A stretch of 64,000 nucleotides of DNA from Tissierella pigra (GTDB taxonomy: Bacteria > Bacillota > Clostridia > Tissierellales > Tissierellaceae), in the NCBI RefSeq assembly GCF_009695605.1, contig NZ_VUNQ01000006.1, positions 1 through 64,000 on the forward strand, read 5' to 3'. The notes below the pieces were generated by a model, which worked only from the letters and a program-made list of their open reading frames with translations, was not told where the DNA came from and made no database searches. Both the position numbers and the translations under genes were made by a program. Every line of letters begins with the position of its first letter. Positions within the stretch are counted from its first letter, which is position 1. Below are positions 1 to 7,686 of this stretch, piece after piece.

Positions 1-607
1 CTTTAAATCCTAATTTATCTTCTAATCGTGTTAAAAAGTTAGATGTACTATATGTGCTAAGTTCATTAACTAATTCTAAATATCTCTTTCTTGAATATTC
101 ATCAATAGCTGTTATTTGGTAGTATCTACTATGATTACTTGCAAAACCAATACATTCATTTGGAACATATTTTACATCTATTTGCACTCTTTCTCCAGGA
201 TAAGTAGTAGCATCTTTACGATAATTAGATTTAGGATAACTAGCTCTTTTCTTGGCTACGTTTAATTTCATTTTTCTTAGCTGTCTACACATAGAGTCAT
301 AAGTTCTTTTATACCCTGCATCCCTTAACTTCCGATACACTTGTGCATATCCTTCATGCTGATGGTATCTATGTTTATGCTTTATTAAGTCCAACTCTTC
401 TTGAGTATGTTGGTTAGGATGAAATTGTGGTCTTCTGCTTTTATTTGCCAAAGATCTTACATCTCCATCATATCTTTTTCTCCAACGTTGGACTTGCTGA
501 CGGCTAGTGTGGTATCTTCTAGCTGCTTTAGCATTATTATCATGTTTAATTGCATATTTAACTACCCTTTGACGAAATCTCATCTCTTCTGTTATAATTG
601 TTTTCAT
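1..607 (-). CDS. DDE transposase with integrase core (IS481/IS3-like), partial
   Basis: This open frame starts at the ATG at 605-607 and runs off the window after about 202 residues. The N-terminus is a basic helix-turn-helix region (residues about 12-60, with HTSRQQVQRWRKRY). It is followed by a second DNA-binding segment and the start of an rve integrase core: VQIDVKYVP around Asp144 gives the first catalytic Asp, and ITAIDEYSRKRYLELV is the conserved second strand. The remaining catalytic residues lie beyond the edge. The domain order fits the IS481/IS3 superfamily; the exact IS family cannot be fixed from this part. An AGGGATC-like ribosome site precedes the start. Confidence 0.75.
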   Translation of the reverse strand, partial: MKTIITEEMRFRQRVVKYAIKHDNNAKAARRYHTSRQQVQRWRKRYDGDVRSLANKSRRPQFHPNQHTQEELDLIKHKHRYHQHEGYAQVYRKLRDAGYKRTYDSMCRQLRKMKLNVAKKRASYPKSNYRKDATTYPGERVQIDVKYVPNECIGFASNHSRYYQITAIDEYSRKRYLELVNELSTYSTSNFLTRLEDKLGFK

Positions 608-706
608 AAGGAAAGATCCCTCCGATTTTTGTTTGTTATGGTAAACAACATTATATCAGAGGTCTTTCCTTTTTTCATATTTACTTGTCACAAATGTATT
701 GTCTCA
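1..706 (-). mobile_element. Insertion sequence, 5' part, cut by window edge
   Basis: The left end of the window holds the 5' part of an insertion sequence that reads leftward off the edge. It carries a DDE transposase. Upstream of the gene, 656-671 is roughly complementary to 610-625. A probable terminal sequence, TGAGACAATACATTTGTGAC on the minus strand, lies at 687-706. The other end and any target duplication lie outside the window, so the outer boundary near 706 is an estimate. Confidence 0.6.
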
Positions 707-882
707 TATCATAAATAATTTGAGCAATATCAATGAGCAAACTTTTTTAAATACCCTGTTAGATATATTTTATAACCTACAATACACGGAATGTTCCAAA
801 GTATCTTCATATTTCTCTATTCTTTACTCTCCTAATTAAATCTTCTATTCTTTCCTTAATTCGGTATACCTCAAAACTAGAA

Positions 883-1944
883 TTAGTTATTATTTGGTTT
901 AGCAAACCAATACTTTGTCCTATTGGCAACACTTACAAGAGCCAACATTATAGGTACTTCTGTGAGTACACCTACTACTGTTGCTAAAGCAGCTCCTGAT
1001 TTTAATCCAAATAATGATATTGCTACAGCTACTGCAAGCTCAAAGAAGTTTGATGCACCTATCATACCTGCTGGTGCTGCAACATCAAATGGAAGTTTCC
1101 ATGCTTTTGACCATAAATATGCTATAAAAAATATTAAGAATGTTTGAATTGTCAATGGTACTGCAATTAACAATATATCTAAAGGATTTTCAATAATAGT
1201 TTGACCTTGGAATGAAAATAAAATTATCAATGTTAATAATAATCCAACAATCGTAACACTACTAAATTTAGGTATATACACCTTTTCAAAGTATTCTACA
1301 CCTTTTTTCTTTGTAATAAAGTTCCTTGAGAAAATTCCTGCAATTAAAGGAACTACTACGAATAATACTACAGATAAAAAAAGAGTACCCCAAGGAATTG
1401 TAAATCCACTTATACCTAATAAAAACGCTACTATTGGAACAAATGCTATTAAAATAATAAGATCATTTGTCGCAACTTGTACAAGGGTATAGGCAGGATT
1501 TCCCTTTGTTAAGTGACTCCAAACAAATACCATGGCTGTACATGGAGCTGCTCCCAAAAGCACTGCTCCCGCTAGATAATCTTTAGCTAGATTAGGAGAA
1601 ATCATATTTTTGAATAATATAAAAAAGAAAAAATATGCCAGACCATACATGGTAAATGGCTTAATCAACCAATTTGTAACCCAAGTAACTATAAGTCCTC
1701 TCGGGTTTTCCCTCACTTTCTTTACACTATTAAAGTCAACTTTTAACATCATTGGATATATCATCAGCCATATTAATATTGCTACAGGAACTGATACATT
1801 ATAATACTCAAATTTATTTAAAAATTCGGGAATACCTGGCAGATAGACTCCTATTAACACTCCAATTATCATACATATAGCTACCCATATAGTAAGGTAT
1901 TTTTCAAAGAAACTAATTCCTGGTGATAGTTTCTCCTTTGTCAT
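883..1944 (-). CDS. acr3: Arsenite efflux transporter Acr3
   Basis: Membrane carrier that exports arsenite, last gene of the ars operon. The protein is about 353 residues with ten hydrophobic segments, the usual Acr3 size. The segment AVLLGAAPCTAMVFVWSHL (about residue 130-150) carries the conserved Cys of the Acr3 family (BASS fold), and a second conserved stretch is GMIGASNFFELAVAVAISLFG near residue 305. I chose the second in-frame ATG (1942-1944) because AAAGGTGG sits at the right distance before it; the upstream ATG at 1962 falls in front of that site. It lies 48 bases after arsA. Together with ArsA it may act as an ATP-driven pump, although Acr3 can work alone. Confidence 0.93.
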   Translation of the reverse strand: MTKEKLSPGISFFEKYLTIWVAICMIIGVLIGVYLPGIPEFLNKFEYYNVSVPVAILIWLMIYPMMLKVDFNSVKKVRENPRGLIVTWVTNWLIKPFTMYGLAYFFFFILFKNMISPNLAKDYLAGAVLLGAAPCTAMVFVWSHLTKGNPAYTLVQVATNDLIILIAFVPIVAFLLGISGFTIPWGTLFLSVVLFVVVPLIAGIFSRNFITKKKGVEYFEKVYIPKFSSVTIVGLLLTLIILFSFQGQTIIENPLDILLIAVPLTIQTFLIFFIAYLWSKAWKLPFDVAAPAGMIGASNFFELAVAVAISLFGLKSGAALATVVGVLTEVPIMLALVSVANRTKYWFAKPNNN

Positions 1945-1992
1945 AAATATTCCACCTTTCATTTAAAATTATTTAACTTTGCTAAGTAAGCT

Positions 1993-3738
1993 CTATTTTA
2001 AGAGCTTACTTAGATTTTCTCCCTTTAGTTCCTCTGGGGTCCACTTAACTACTGCAAAGTTTCCTTTAGAGATTTCATTCACCTTATTTATCCATTGTAT
2101 TTCATTACTTGCCTTTGCTTTTAAAATCTCGTTTGTTGTGTCAGTAGCATAAAAACTAGAGTTGATTATCCACCACTTGCTAAATATTTCAGCTCTATTT
2201 AAGTCCTCCTGTAATCTCATAGCTTCAAAGTAAGGAGTTGCTTCAGCTAATGTTATAATTATTACCTCTGTCAAACTATCATTCTTTAGCTTAGGTAACA
2301 GATTTTTAACTGATTCTGGAATATCACCCTGTGTACGTGCTATTTCCTTGTTATAGCTTTGGGTTGATTCCAATAATAATAGAGTATGACCTGTAGGTGC
2401 TGTGTCGATGACCACAACCTCATCTTCTGAGCGCTCTACTATTTCCGCAAATGCTCTAAACACAGCTATCTCTTGGGTACATGGTGATCTTAAATCTTCT
2501 TCTACATAGGCAATATCTTCATCACTCATTGTTTCTCTAGCTTTGCTCAATACTTCTTCTTGGTATTTTTTCAATTCATTTTTTTCATCTATATTACTTA
2601 TAGTAATTCCAAAGCTTTCATCTATTACATAGCCTATATGGGCTGCTGGATCAGTAGTTGTTAGATGCACTTTCTTTCCTCTCTTAGCTAGTTCGCTAGC
2701 AATTGTAGCAGCTATAGTGGTTTTTCCTACGCCACCTTTACCCATTGTAAAAATTACCTTTTTATTTGAATTATATAAATCATCTATAACATTACTTAAA
2801 GTGGGGATTACTTCTGGTTTTAATTCTTCATCTGAATATTTTATATCTCCACTATTAAAAAATGCTCTAATATTTTCAATTCCTGTAATATTATATGGTC
2901 TTAGTGGTATTTCAAATATTTCTAAATTCCTTAGTCCTTCTGGTATATCCCTCAGCACATCTTGTTGCTTATTAAAAATTTCGTTTGAAAGCTCATCATC
3001 ATGCTCTTTTAATACTCCGTTTATTACTAAAAGCTGATTACTTACTCCAATATCCTGTAGCTCCTTTGATGCTCTATCAGCCTCTTTTAGTGCTGATACT
3101 TCAGGTCGAGAAACAAGTACAAGAGTAGTCTTTTCCTTATCTGCTAAGTTTTCTACTGCATTTTTATATATATCCTTTTTTTCCTCTAGCCCTGATAATT
3201 GACCAAGACATGATGCTCCATGAGTGCTTTCGCTTATAAAATTAGTCCAAGCAGATGGTAATTGAAGCATTCTTAGGGTATGACCTGTAGGGGCAGTATC
3301 AAATATTATATGATCATATTCCTCTGTAGCTTTTTTGTCTGTTATAAATCCTGAGAACTCATTAAAGGCAGCTATTTCAACTGTACAGGACCCTGAAAGC
3401 TGTTCCTCCATGTTTTGAATAACAACTTCTGGAAGTTTTCCCCTATATGGTGCTATTACGCTTTCTCTATATTCTGCCGCTGCTTCCTCAGGATCAAAGT
3501 TTGCAACTACTAGGTTTGGTACGTCCTTTATAGGAACTCCTTTGTTGTTAAGCTCTGTGTCAAATACATCCTGTAAATTTGAAGCTGGATCAGTGCTTAT
3601 AAGCATAATCTTCTTGCCTTTATCTGCTAGACTAACAGCTATAGCACAGGCTGTAGAGGTTTTCCCAACTCCACCTTTTCCAGTAAAAAATAAATATTTT
3701 GTTAAATCCATATCTTTTACATTAAAATCCTTGAACAT
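1993..3738 (-). CDS. arsA: Arsenite-stimulated ATPase ArsA (two-domain)
   Basis: Cytoplasmic ATPase that energises arsenite export. At 581 residues it has the duplicated ArsA architecture. The N half has the P-loop GKGGVGKTSTACAIA (about residue 20) and the signature DTAPTGHTLRMLQLP (about 148). The C half repeats both as GKGGVGKTTIAATIA (about 333) and DTAPTGHTLLLLES (about 449). Cys residues for metalloid binding are present (GSCTVEIAAF, SPCTQEIAVF, GASCLGQLSG). AGGAGGAGATAAG precedes the ATG. The gene lies 46 bases after arsD, the usual partner that hands arsenite to ArsA. Confidence 0.95.
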   Translation of the reverse strand: MFKDFNVKDMDLTKYLFFTGKGGVGKTSTACAIAVSLADKGKKIMLISTDPASNLQDVFDTELNNKGVPIKDVPNLVVANFDPEEAAAEYRESVIAPYRGKLPEVVIQNMEEQLSGSCTVEIAAFNEFSGFITDKKATEEYDHIIFDTAPTGHTLRMLQLPSAWTNFISESTHGASCLGQLSGLEEKKDIYKNAVENLADKEKTTLVLVSRPEVSALKEADRASKELQDIGVSNQLLVINGVLKEHDDELSNEIFNKQQDVLRDIPEGLRNLEIFEIPLRPYNITGIENIRAFFNSGDIKYSDEELKPEVIPTLSNVIDDLYNSNKKVIFTMGKGGVGKTTIAATIASELAKRGKKVHLTTTDPAAHIGYVIDESFGITISNIDEKNELKKYQEEVLSKARETMSDEDIAYVEEDLRSPCTQEIAVFRAFAEIVERSEDEVVVIDTAPTGHTLLLLESTQSYNKEIARTQGDIPESVKNLLPKLKNDSLTEVIIITLAEATPYFEAMRLQEDLNRAEIFSKWWIINSSFYATDTTNEILKAKASNEIQWINKVNEISKGNFAVVKWTPEELKGENLSKLLK

Positions 3739-3784
3739 CTTATCTCCTCCTCACCTATATTAATAATATCCACTCTGTATAACA

Positions 3785-4144
3785 TTATTGTTTTTCGTGT
3801 CTAGCCTTTCTAGCACCTAATTCAGACATAATATACTCCTCAGGTATTTCAAGTAAACTTACAAACTCCTCATTAGTTGGATATTCCTTTGTTTTAACCA
3901 CCTCTCCATCAACCATGGTTATAGGCAAAATATCGACTCCGTTGTCAAGCAGCAATTTATTTACAATACTGTTATCCACGTATGATTTTGGGTCACTAGT
4001 TAGATTATGTCTTTCTACTTTTACACCTTTTTTCTCCAATCTATTTAAGAGCGTAGCAACTCTTAATAAATTTTTATCTACAGAGGGTCCACAAACTCCA
4101 GTAGAACAACACATAGCCGGATCAAATATTTCCATTTTCTTCAA
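3785..4144 (-). CDS. arsD: ArsD arsenite metallochaperone / weak repressor
   Basis: Small cytoplasmic protein of 119 residues that transfers arsenite to ArsA and in some systems weakly represses the operon. The family signature is the N-terminal FDPAMCCSTGVCG, giving Cys12, Cys13 and Cys18, the known arsenite-binding set. The start is TTG at 4142-4144, because AGGAGGAG lies 8 bases upstream; the next ATG (residue 4) is too far from that site. It follows arsR by 15 bases and precedes arsA, the canonical arsRDA order. Confidence 0.93.
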   Translation of the reverse strand: MKKMEIFDPAMCCSTGVCGPSVDKNLLRVATLLNRLEKKGVKVERHNLTSDPKSYVDNSIVNKLLLDNGVDILPITMVDGEVVKTKEYPTNEEFVSLLEIPEEYIMSELGARKARHEKQ

Positions 4145-4159
4145 TTGAATCTCCTCCTA

Positions 4160-4483
4160 TTAACATTTACACTCTTTATTATCAATTACTTTACAAATGC
4201 AGTTTTCAGATTCATGAAATACATCATTTAAAAATTTAACTATATTATTACACTTAATCATATCTAATGAATAATAGTTCCAAATCCCATCCTTTCTTAC
4301 CTTAACCAAACCAACATCAGCCAAAACCTTCATATGATGTGAAAGTGTTGGTTGTGTAAAATCAAAATTCTCCAGTATATCACAGGCACATAGTTCACCA
4401 CATGATAATATATCAATTATCTTTAATCTGTTTGAATCAGCAACAGCCTTTAGTATTTTTGCATTTTTATCATAATTATTCAT
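4160..4483 (-). CDS. arsR: ArsR family arsenic-responsive repressor
   Basis: Winged-helix repressor of 107 residues and first gene of the ars operon. ELCACDILENF (Cys32, Cys34, with Cys28 nearby) is the metalloid-binding motif on the recognition-helix region, followed by the DNA-binding helix TQPTLSHHMKVL. The C-terminus is unusually Cys-rich (CICK and CKC), which could add ligands. A TAGGAGGTG ribosome site precedes the ATG; an overlapping upstream ATG (4487) is out of frame and stops at once. The 42-bp palindrome just upstream is its probable operator, so it is autoregulated. Confidence 0.93.
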   Translation of the reverse strand: MNNYDKNAKILKAVADSNRLKIIDILSCGELCACDILENFDFTQPTLSHHMKVLADVGLVKVRKDGIWNYYSLDMIKCNNIVKFLNDVFHESENCICKVIDNKECKC

Positions 4484-4500
4484 TCATCCTTCACCTCCTA

Positions 4501-4551
4501 CATAGATAATCATCTATATATTAATATAGATGATTATCTATGTATTGTCAA
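4501..4551 (-). promoter_or_regulatory. ars promoter with 42-bp palindromic ArsR operator
   Basis: On the minus strand TTGACA (4546-4551) and TATATT (4523-4528) are separated by 17 bases, a good sigma-A promoter. A perfect palindrome overlaps it: a 19-base arm at 4501-4519 and its exact complement at 4524-4542, with four bases between. It covers the -10 box, most of the spacer and the transcription start, and ends 18 bases before the arsR ATG. Position and symmetry make it the likely ArsR operator. Confidence 0.85.
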
Positions 4552-4564
4552 TATAAATAAAAAA

Positions 4565-4588
4565 GATTGCTTAGTTTTTGAAGCAATC
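4565..4588 (-). terminator. Intrinsic terminator between divergent genes
   Basis: The stem GATTGCTT/AAGCAATC has an 8-base loop. Read leftward it is followed by TTTTTTATTTATA, so it should end leftward transcripts just before the ars promoter. No leftward gene lies directly upstream, so it may insulate ars from antisense transcription of the next operon. Confidence 0.6.
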
Positions 4589-4699
4589 CTAATATAAAAG
4601 TTTTTTATTATTTTTATTATATACTTGACAGCTTACTATTAATTTTACTTTATTTGTTTTTTAATAACAAAATTCACTATTCATACATTTTATATATTG

Positions 4700-4717
4700 C
4701 TATCTTATACATGATAG
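4700..4717. promoter_or_regulatory. Dyad upstream of the first BlaI-type gene (possible operator)
   Basis: CTATC and GATAG flank an 8-base centre (CTATCTTATACATGATAG), about 50 bases upstream of the repressor start, within an AT-rich promoter region (TATAAT-like TATATTATATAAT follows). BlaI-type repressors bind dyads of this size at their own promoters. The assignment rests only on position and symmetry. Confidence 0.4.
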
Positions 4718-4768
4718 TATATTATATAATATAACCCTATTATTAATGAATTAAAAGGAGAATAAAAA

Positions 4769-5170
4769 ATGTCAAAAATTAATTTTAAACTTTCTAATAA
4801 CGAAGAACAAATTCTAGAAACATTATGGAGAGAGAATAAATCATTAACACGTTCTGAAATAATAGATTTAACATCCAATAAAACTTGGAAAGAAAGTTCT
4901 ATTCATATTTTATTAAATCAACTTTTAGAAAAAGATGCTATTAAAATAGATGATATTGTAAGAACAGGAAAAAGTTATGGAAGGACTTATAAGCCAACAT
5001 TGACAAAAGACGAATATGAAATAATGCAATTAAAAAACTCTTTCAAAGAATTTAAACCTAGTAAATCAGCATTAACAAATTTCTTTTCGGCTTTAATTGA
5101 ATCTCAAAATATTGAAAATGATACTTTAGAAGAATTAGAAAACTTAATTAAAAAATACAAAGAGGATTGA
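4769..5170 (+). CDS. BlaI/MecI-family repressor
   Basis: Winged-helix repressor of 133 residues, standard for the BlaI/MecI/CopY family. The N-terminal half (NNEEQILETLWRENKSLTRSEI to KSYGRTYKPTLTKDEY) matches the DNA-binding domain and the Tyr-rich wing. The C-terminal 50 residues would form the dimerisation helices. AAAAGGAG precedes the ATG. It is directly followed by an M56 peptidase gene, the usual sensor that triggers cleavage of such repressors. The operon ends in a small secreted peptide rather than a beta-lactamase, so its inducer is unknown. Confidence 0.88.
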   Translation: MSKINFKLSNNEEQILETLWRENKSLTRSEIIDLTSNKTWKESSIHILLNQLLEKDAIKIDDIVRTGKSYGRTYKPTLTKDEYEIMQLKNSFKEFKPSKSALTNFFSALIESQNIENDTLEELENLIKKYKED

Positions 5171-5175
5171 TAAAT

Positions 5176-6237
5176 TTGAAATTTTCTTTTTTTTCTTTAA
5201 TAATGTCTATATGTTTAATAAATATTCTCATATTATTTCTTTCATTATTAAAAAATAAAAACAAATTTATTAAACACTTTAATGTTACTTCCCTAATAGT
5301 TTTTATTATTTTAATTATATTTAGGACTTTATTTAATTTTGAATTTAAAAATTCTATTAATATTAATTCAAAAATTATCCTTCCTAAAATTATTGATTGG
5401 CTGAGAATGCCACTATATGTGGATTCAAATTTAACTCTATTATCATTTTTTTTATTTATTTGGATAATAGGTAGTTGTATTATAAGTTTAAAGACTATAT
5501 TTACATATTATAAATTTAAAATATATTTAAAAAATATATCTAAATTTAGTTACATTCAAGATTTAGAGTTATTAGAAAAAATAAAGCAAGAATTGAATAT
5601 AGACAAAAATATAAATCTATATCGTTCTAATGAAATAACTATTCCAATTGTAGTGGGAATAACTGAATTTAGTATCTACTTACCTAATATAATACTTTCG
5701 GAAAATAAATTAAGAAATATATTGATTCATGAATTAAATCATATAAAAGGTAAGGATAATTTTAAAAAGATAATAATATTATTATTTAAAATATTATTCT
5801 GGTGGAATCCCTTTATTTATCTTTTAAATAAAGATATAGATCATATATTAGAAATTCAATGCGATATTAGAACTGTATCATATATGACAGATAAAGAACG
5901 TATTAAGTATTTAGAAAGCATCCTTGCTATAATAAAAAATACTAAATATATTAATAGTAATGCTTTAATTAATAATTTACAAGTATCTGCTTTATATAAT
6001 GATGATGATAATAAATTAAAACAAAGATTTAATCTAGTTTTAGATCATAATAATAAGCAACAAAATAAAAAATACAATTTAATATTTTGCTTCGTATTTA
6101 TCGCTATTTTTATGTCATCATATATTTTTACATTTAAACCTATATATTATCCGAAGGAAGATTATATTTTTATAGAAGAAGATGATTTTATATATGAAAG
6201 AGATAGTTATATATTAAAAATAAAAAATAAGGAGTGA
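5176..6237 (+). CDS. BlaR1/MecR1-like M56 membrane metallopeptidase
   Basis: Membrane peptidase of about 353 residues with several N-terminal transmembrane segments and the zinc motif HELNHIKGKD (about residue 190), followed by FWWNPFIYLLNKDIDHILEIQCD, the conserved M56 continuation with its third zinc ligand. A further membrane segment near residue 310 is followed by only about 40 acidic residues, so the large penicillin-binding sensor domain of BlaR1 is absent. I chose the TTG at 5176, because AGAGGA (5161-5166) lies 9 bases before it; the TTG at 5167 directly abuts that site. It overlaps or abuts the upstream repressor gene and should be its signal-dependent activator. Confidence 0.85.
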   Translation: MKFSFFSLIMSICLINILILFLSLLKNKNKFIKHFNVTSLIVFIILIIFRTLFNFEFKNSININSKIILPKIIDWLRMPLYVDSNLTLLSFFLFIWIIGSCIISLKTIFTYYKFKIYLKNISKFSYIQDLELLEKIKQELNIDKNINLYRSNEITIPIVVGITEFSIYLPNIILSENKLRNILIHELNHIKGKDNFKKIIILLFKILFWWNPFIYLLNKDIDHILEIQCDIRTVSYMTDKERIKYLESILAIIKNTKYINSNALINNLQVSALYNDDDNKLKQRFNLVLDHNNKQQNKKYNLIFCFVFIAIFMSSYIFTFKPIYYPKEDYIFIEEDDFIYERDSYILKIKNKE

Positions 6238-6241
6238 ATTT

Positions 6242-6487
6242 ATGAAAAAGAAGAAAATACTTTTACTTTTAATTACGATTTTTAGTACACTTATTTTTAG
6301 TAATACTATTTATGCTAGTGAAGGAAGTATTCAAACTCTTATGGAATATTCAAAAGTATTTGATGAGTCTATTGAACCTCAATATGAAAAAGTAAGATGG
6401 TATTATAGGACAGTTAATGGGAAAAAACAAAAGCGTTTATGGTCACTTACTGCTGGTGAGTGGTTAACTGACTGGCAGTGGGTATAA
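6242..6487 (+). CDS. Small secreted Trp/Tyr-rich peptide
   Basis: 81-residue product with a clear signal peptide (KKKK, a hydrophobic stretch, then IYAS/EG) and a predicted mature part of about 56 residues. The mature C-terminus is rich in Trp and Tyr (VRWYYRTVNGKKQKRLWS and GEWLTDWQWV) and ends in Trp-Val. Similar short Trp-rich secreted proteins exist in Firmicutes, but I know no assigned function. A strong site AAGGAGTGA precedes the ATG, and it lies 4 bases after the M56 peptidase gene, so it is the only obvious effector of this BlaI/M56 operon. It could be a secreted antimicrobial, a signal or an envelope-binding peptide. Confidence 0.8.
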   Translation: MKKKKILLLLITIFSTLIFSNTIYASEGSIQTLMEYSKVFDESIEPQYEKVRWYYRTVNGKKQKRLWSLTAGEWLTDWQWV

Positions 6488-6540
6488 GCAGTATATTGAA
6501 ATATTTAAAGTTTAATAGGAATATAAAAATTTGCATTAAT

Positions 6541-6582
6541 ATACCCTAGACTCATATTTAATCAAATATGAATCTAGGGTAT
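6541..6582. terminator. Bidirectional intrinsic terminator
   Basis: A 19-bp stem (6541-6559 with 6564-6582, one mismatch) with a 4-base loop lies between two convergent transcripts: the secreted-peptide operon (+) and the radical-SAM peptide locus (-). U-rich sequence follows on either strand. Confidence 0.85.
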
Positions 6583-6597
6583 ATTTACTTTATCCTT

Positions 6598-6798
6598 CTA
6601 ATAAGCTGTCCTCGTTTCTTCTTTAGCACAATTTTTATTACCATCACGATTCTCTTTACCTATACAAGAAGCTTTACAGCGAATAATTGGATCCCACCAA
6701 CCTTTTGTATCAGCTTGATTATCCAGTTGTCCATTACATATGCATCCTGCATTAGGTGTAATATTACCATTGTTTGAAAAGTCGTCAATAATTCTCAC
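6598..6798 (-). CDS. Cys-rich precursor peptide of a radical-SAM (RiPP) locus
   Basis: A 66-residue peptide starting with GTG (6796-6798) behind AGGGGGG. It has no signal peptide. An acidic/Asn-rich leader-like start (RIIDDFSNNGNITPN) is followed by five Cys (19, 21, 41, 45, 57) in C-x-C, C-x3-C and single arrangements, a GWWDP segment, and a polar, charged tail. It stands at the end of a cluster with a radical SAM/SPASM maturase, so it is the probable substrate, with Cys-derived cross-links (thioether type) the most likely change. It may correspond to the clostridial CLI_3235-type precursors that partner with CcpM maturases; this link is from memory and not verified. It has its own promoter. 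Confidence 0.72.
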   Translation of the reverse strand: MRIIDDFSNNGNITPNAGCICNGQLDNQADTKGWWDPIIRCKASCIGKENRDGNKNCAKEETRTAY

Positions 6799-6827
6799 TT
6801 TTTTCCCCCCTGTTTTAAGTTTAATTT

Positions 6828-6871
6828 ATAATAAGGATATAAATGAGCTAGCATCATTTATCCATTATTAT
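6828..6871. promoter_or_regulatory. 44-bp dyad in the 5' leader of the precursor gene
   Basis: ATAATAAGGATATAAATGA (6828-6846) is nearly complementary to ATCATTTATCCATTATTAT (6853-6871) around GCTAGC. It lies just downstream of the precursor promoter and 30 bases before the gene. It could be a repressor site at the transcription start or a hairpin that protects the peptide mRNA. Confidence 0.6.
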
Positions 6872-6875
6872 CGCT

Positions 6876-6903
6876 ATTATAATTGAACTTATATAGTTGT
6901 AAA
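6876..6903 (-). promoter_or_regulatory. Promoter of the precursor peptide gene
   Basis: On the minus strand TTTACA (6898-6903) and TATAAT (6876-6881) are 16 bases apart. The same boxes and spacing occur in front of the maturase gene (10314-10341), which suggests shared control. Confidence 0.65.
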
Positions 6904-6969
6904 ACTCACCAAATAAAATTTATATATCTATTTGAGTTTTTATCTAAATTATTTTTATTCATTTCCACT

Positions 6970-7686
6970 TCATATAATCAATTTGATTATTTTTAAAACA
7001 ATAAAATGTAATGGATAGATTAAGTAATAGCTATATTTAAAAACTTCTTTTTGTTTTAAAGCCAAGTTTTCTTTATTTGTAAGATTATTATTAAACATTC
7101 CTATTAACAATATTATTATCAGTCCTATTAAAAAATTAGAATATCTAGTTATGTAAATCAAATAACATATTATAAGTTTTATAGCAGGATTATCTCTAAA
7201 AAAGAAAAAATTAAAGGCTAAAATTATAGGAAAAAAACCATAATCTGTTGACAATATATTTGTTAAAATGATTATTAAAGTAAATGAAAATCCAATTAAA
7301 AACAAATTATTTTTAACTGTATCGAATAAATATACCGCAACAAGTGTTAATGCAAGTGTGGCCATTATATTTCCAAAATAAAATCTTTCTTGAGGCATTA
7401 TAGGAAATATTAATCTATACGGAAATTCAGAAATAAGCATAGCTATTACTAAACGAAGAAAATATTTATATATATTCTTGGTATGAATGTATCCTTCAAC
7501 TAGTAAGAAAGTAATTAAAGGCATTGTTATAGTTCCAATAATTTCTGGTAATTTATAATAGTTTTTAATCAAACCACTATACATAGCATGTTGAATAATC
7601 ATACAAATAATCGCTATTGTTTTGAGTTCATTAGAACTTAGTAATTTCTCCCCATTATTATTTACTATTTTATTTTTAATTTTCAT
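6970..7686 (-). CDS. TraX-like polytopic membrane protein
   Basis: A 238-residue membrane protein with about seven hydrophobic segments. It matches the TraX family (named for the F-pilin acetylase) through LKTIAIICMIIQHAM near the start, the middle segment FLLVEGYIHTKNIYKYFLRLVIAMLISEFPYRL, LSTDYGFFPIILAF, and the C-terminal YYLIYPLHFIVLK. TraX-like proteins are common in Firmicutes and most have no known substrate. The ATG at 7686 shares bases with the stop codon of the preceding VanZ-like gene (TGATG), so the two are translationally coupled. In this cluster it might acylate a product or be an immunity or transport factor; this is inference. Confidence 0.75.
   Translation of the reverse strand: MKIKNKIVNNNGEKLLSSNELKTIAIICMIIQHAMYSGLIKNYYKLPEIIGTITMPLITFLLVEGYIHTKNIYKYFLRLVIAMLISEFPYRLIFPIMPQERFYFGNIMATLALTLVAVYLFDTVKNNLFLIGFSFTLIIILTNILSTDYGFFPIILAFNFFFFRDNPAIKLIICYLIYITRYSNFLIGLIIILLIGMFNNNLTNKENLALKQKEVFKYSYYLIYPLHFIVLKIIKLII

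Noticed and set aside
401-718. Open frame on the plus strand near the left edge
   Set aside because: It is antisense to the transposase gene and its 5' region, has no ribosome site, and the minus frame has clear transposase motifs.
742-860. Coding-like stretch downstream of acr3 (minus strand, reading SFEVYRIKERIEDLIRRV and so on)
   Set aside because: It has no start codon or ribosome site and lies in a different frame from acr3; too short to call a gene or remnant.
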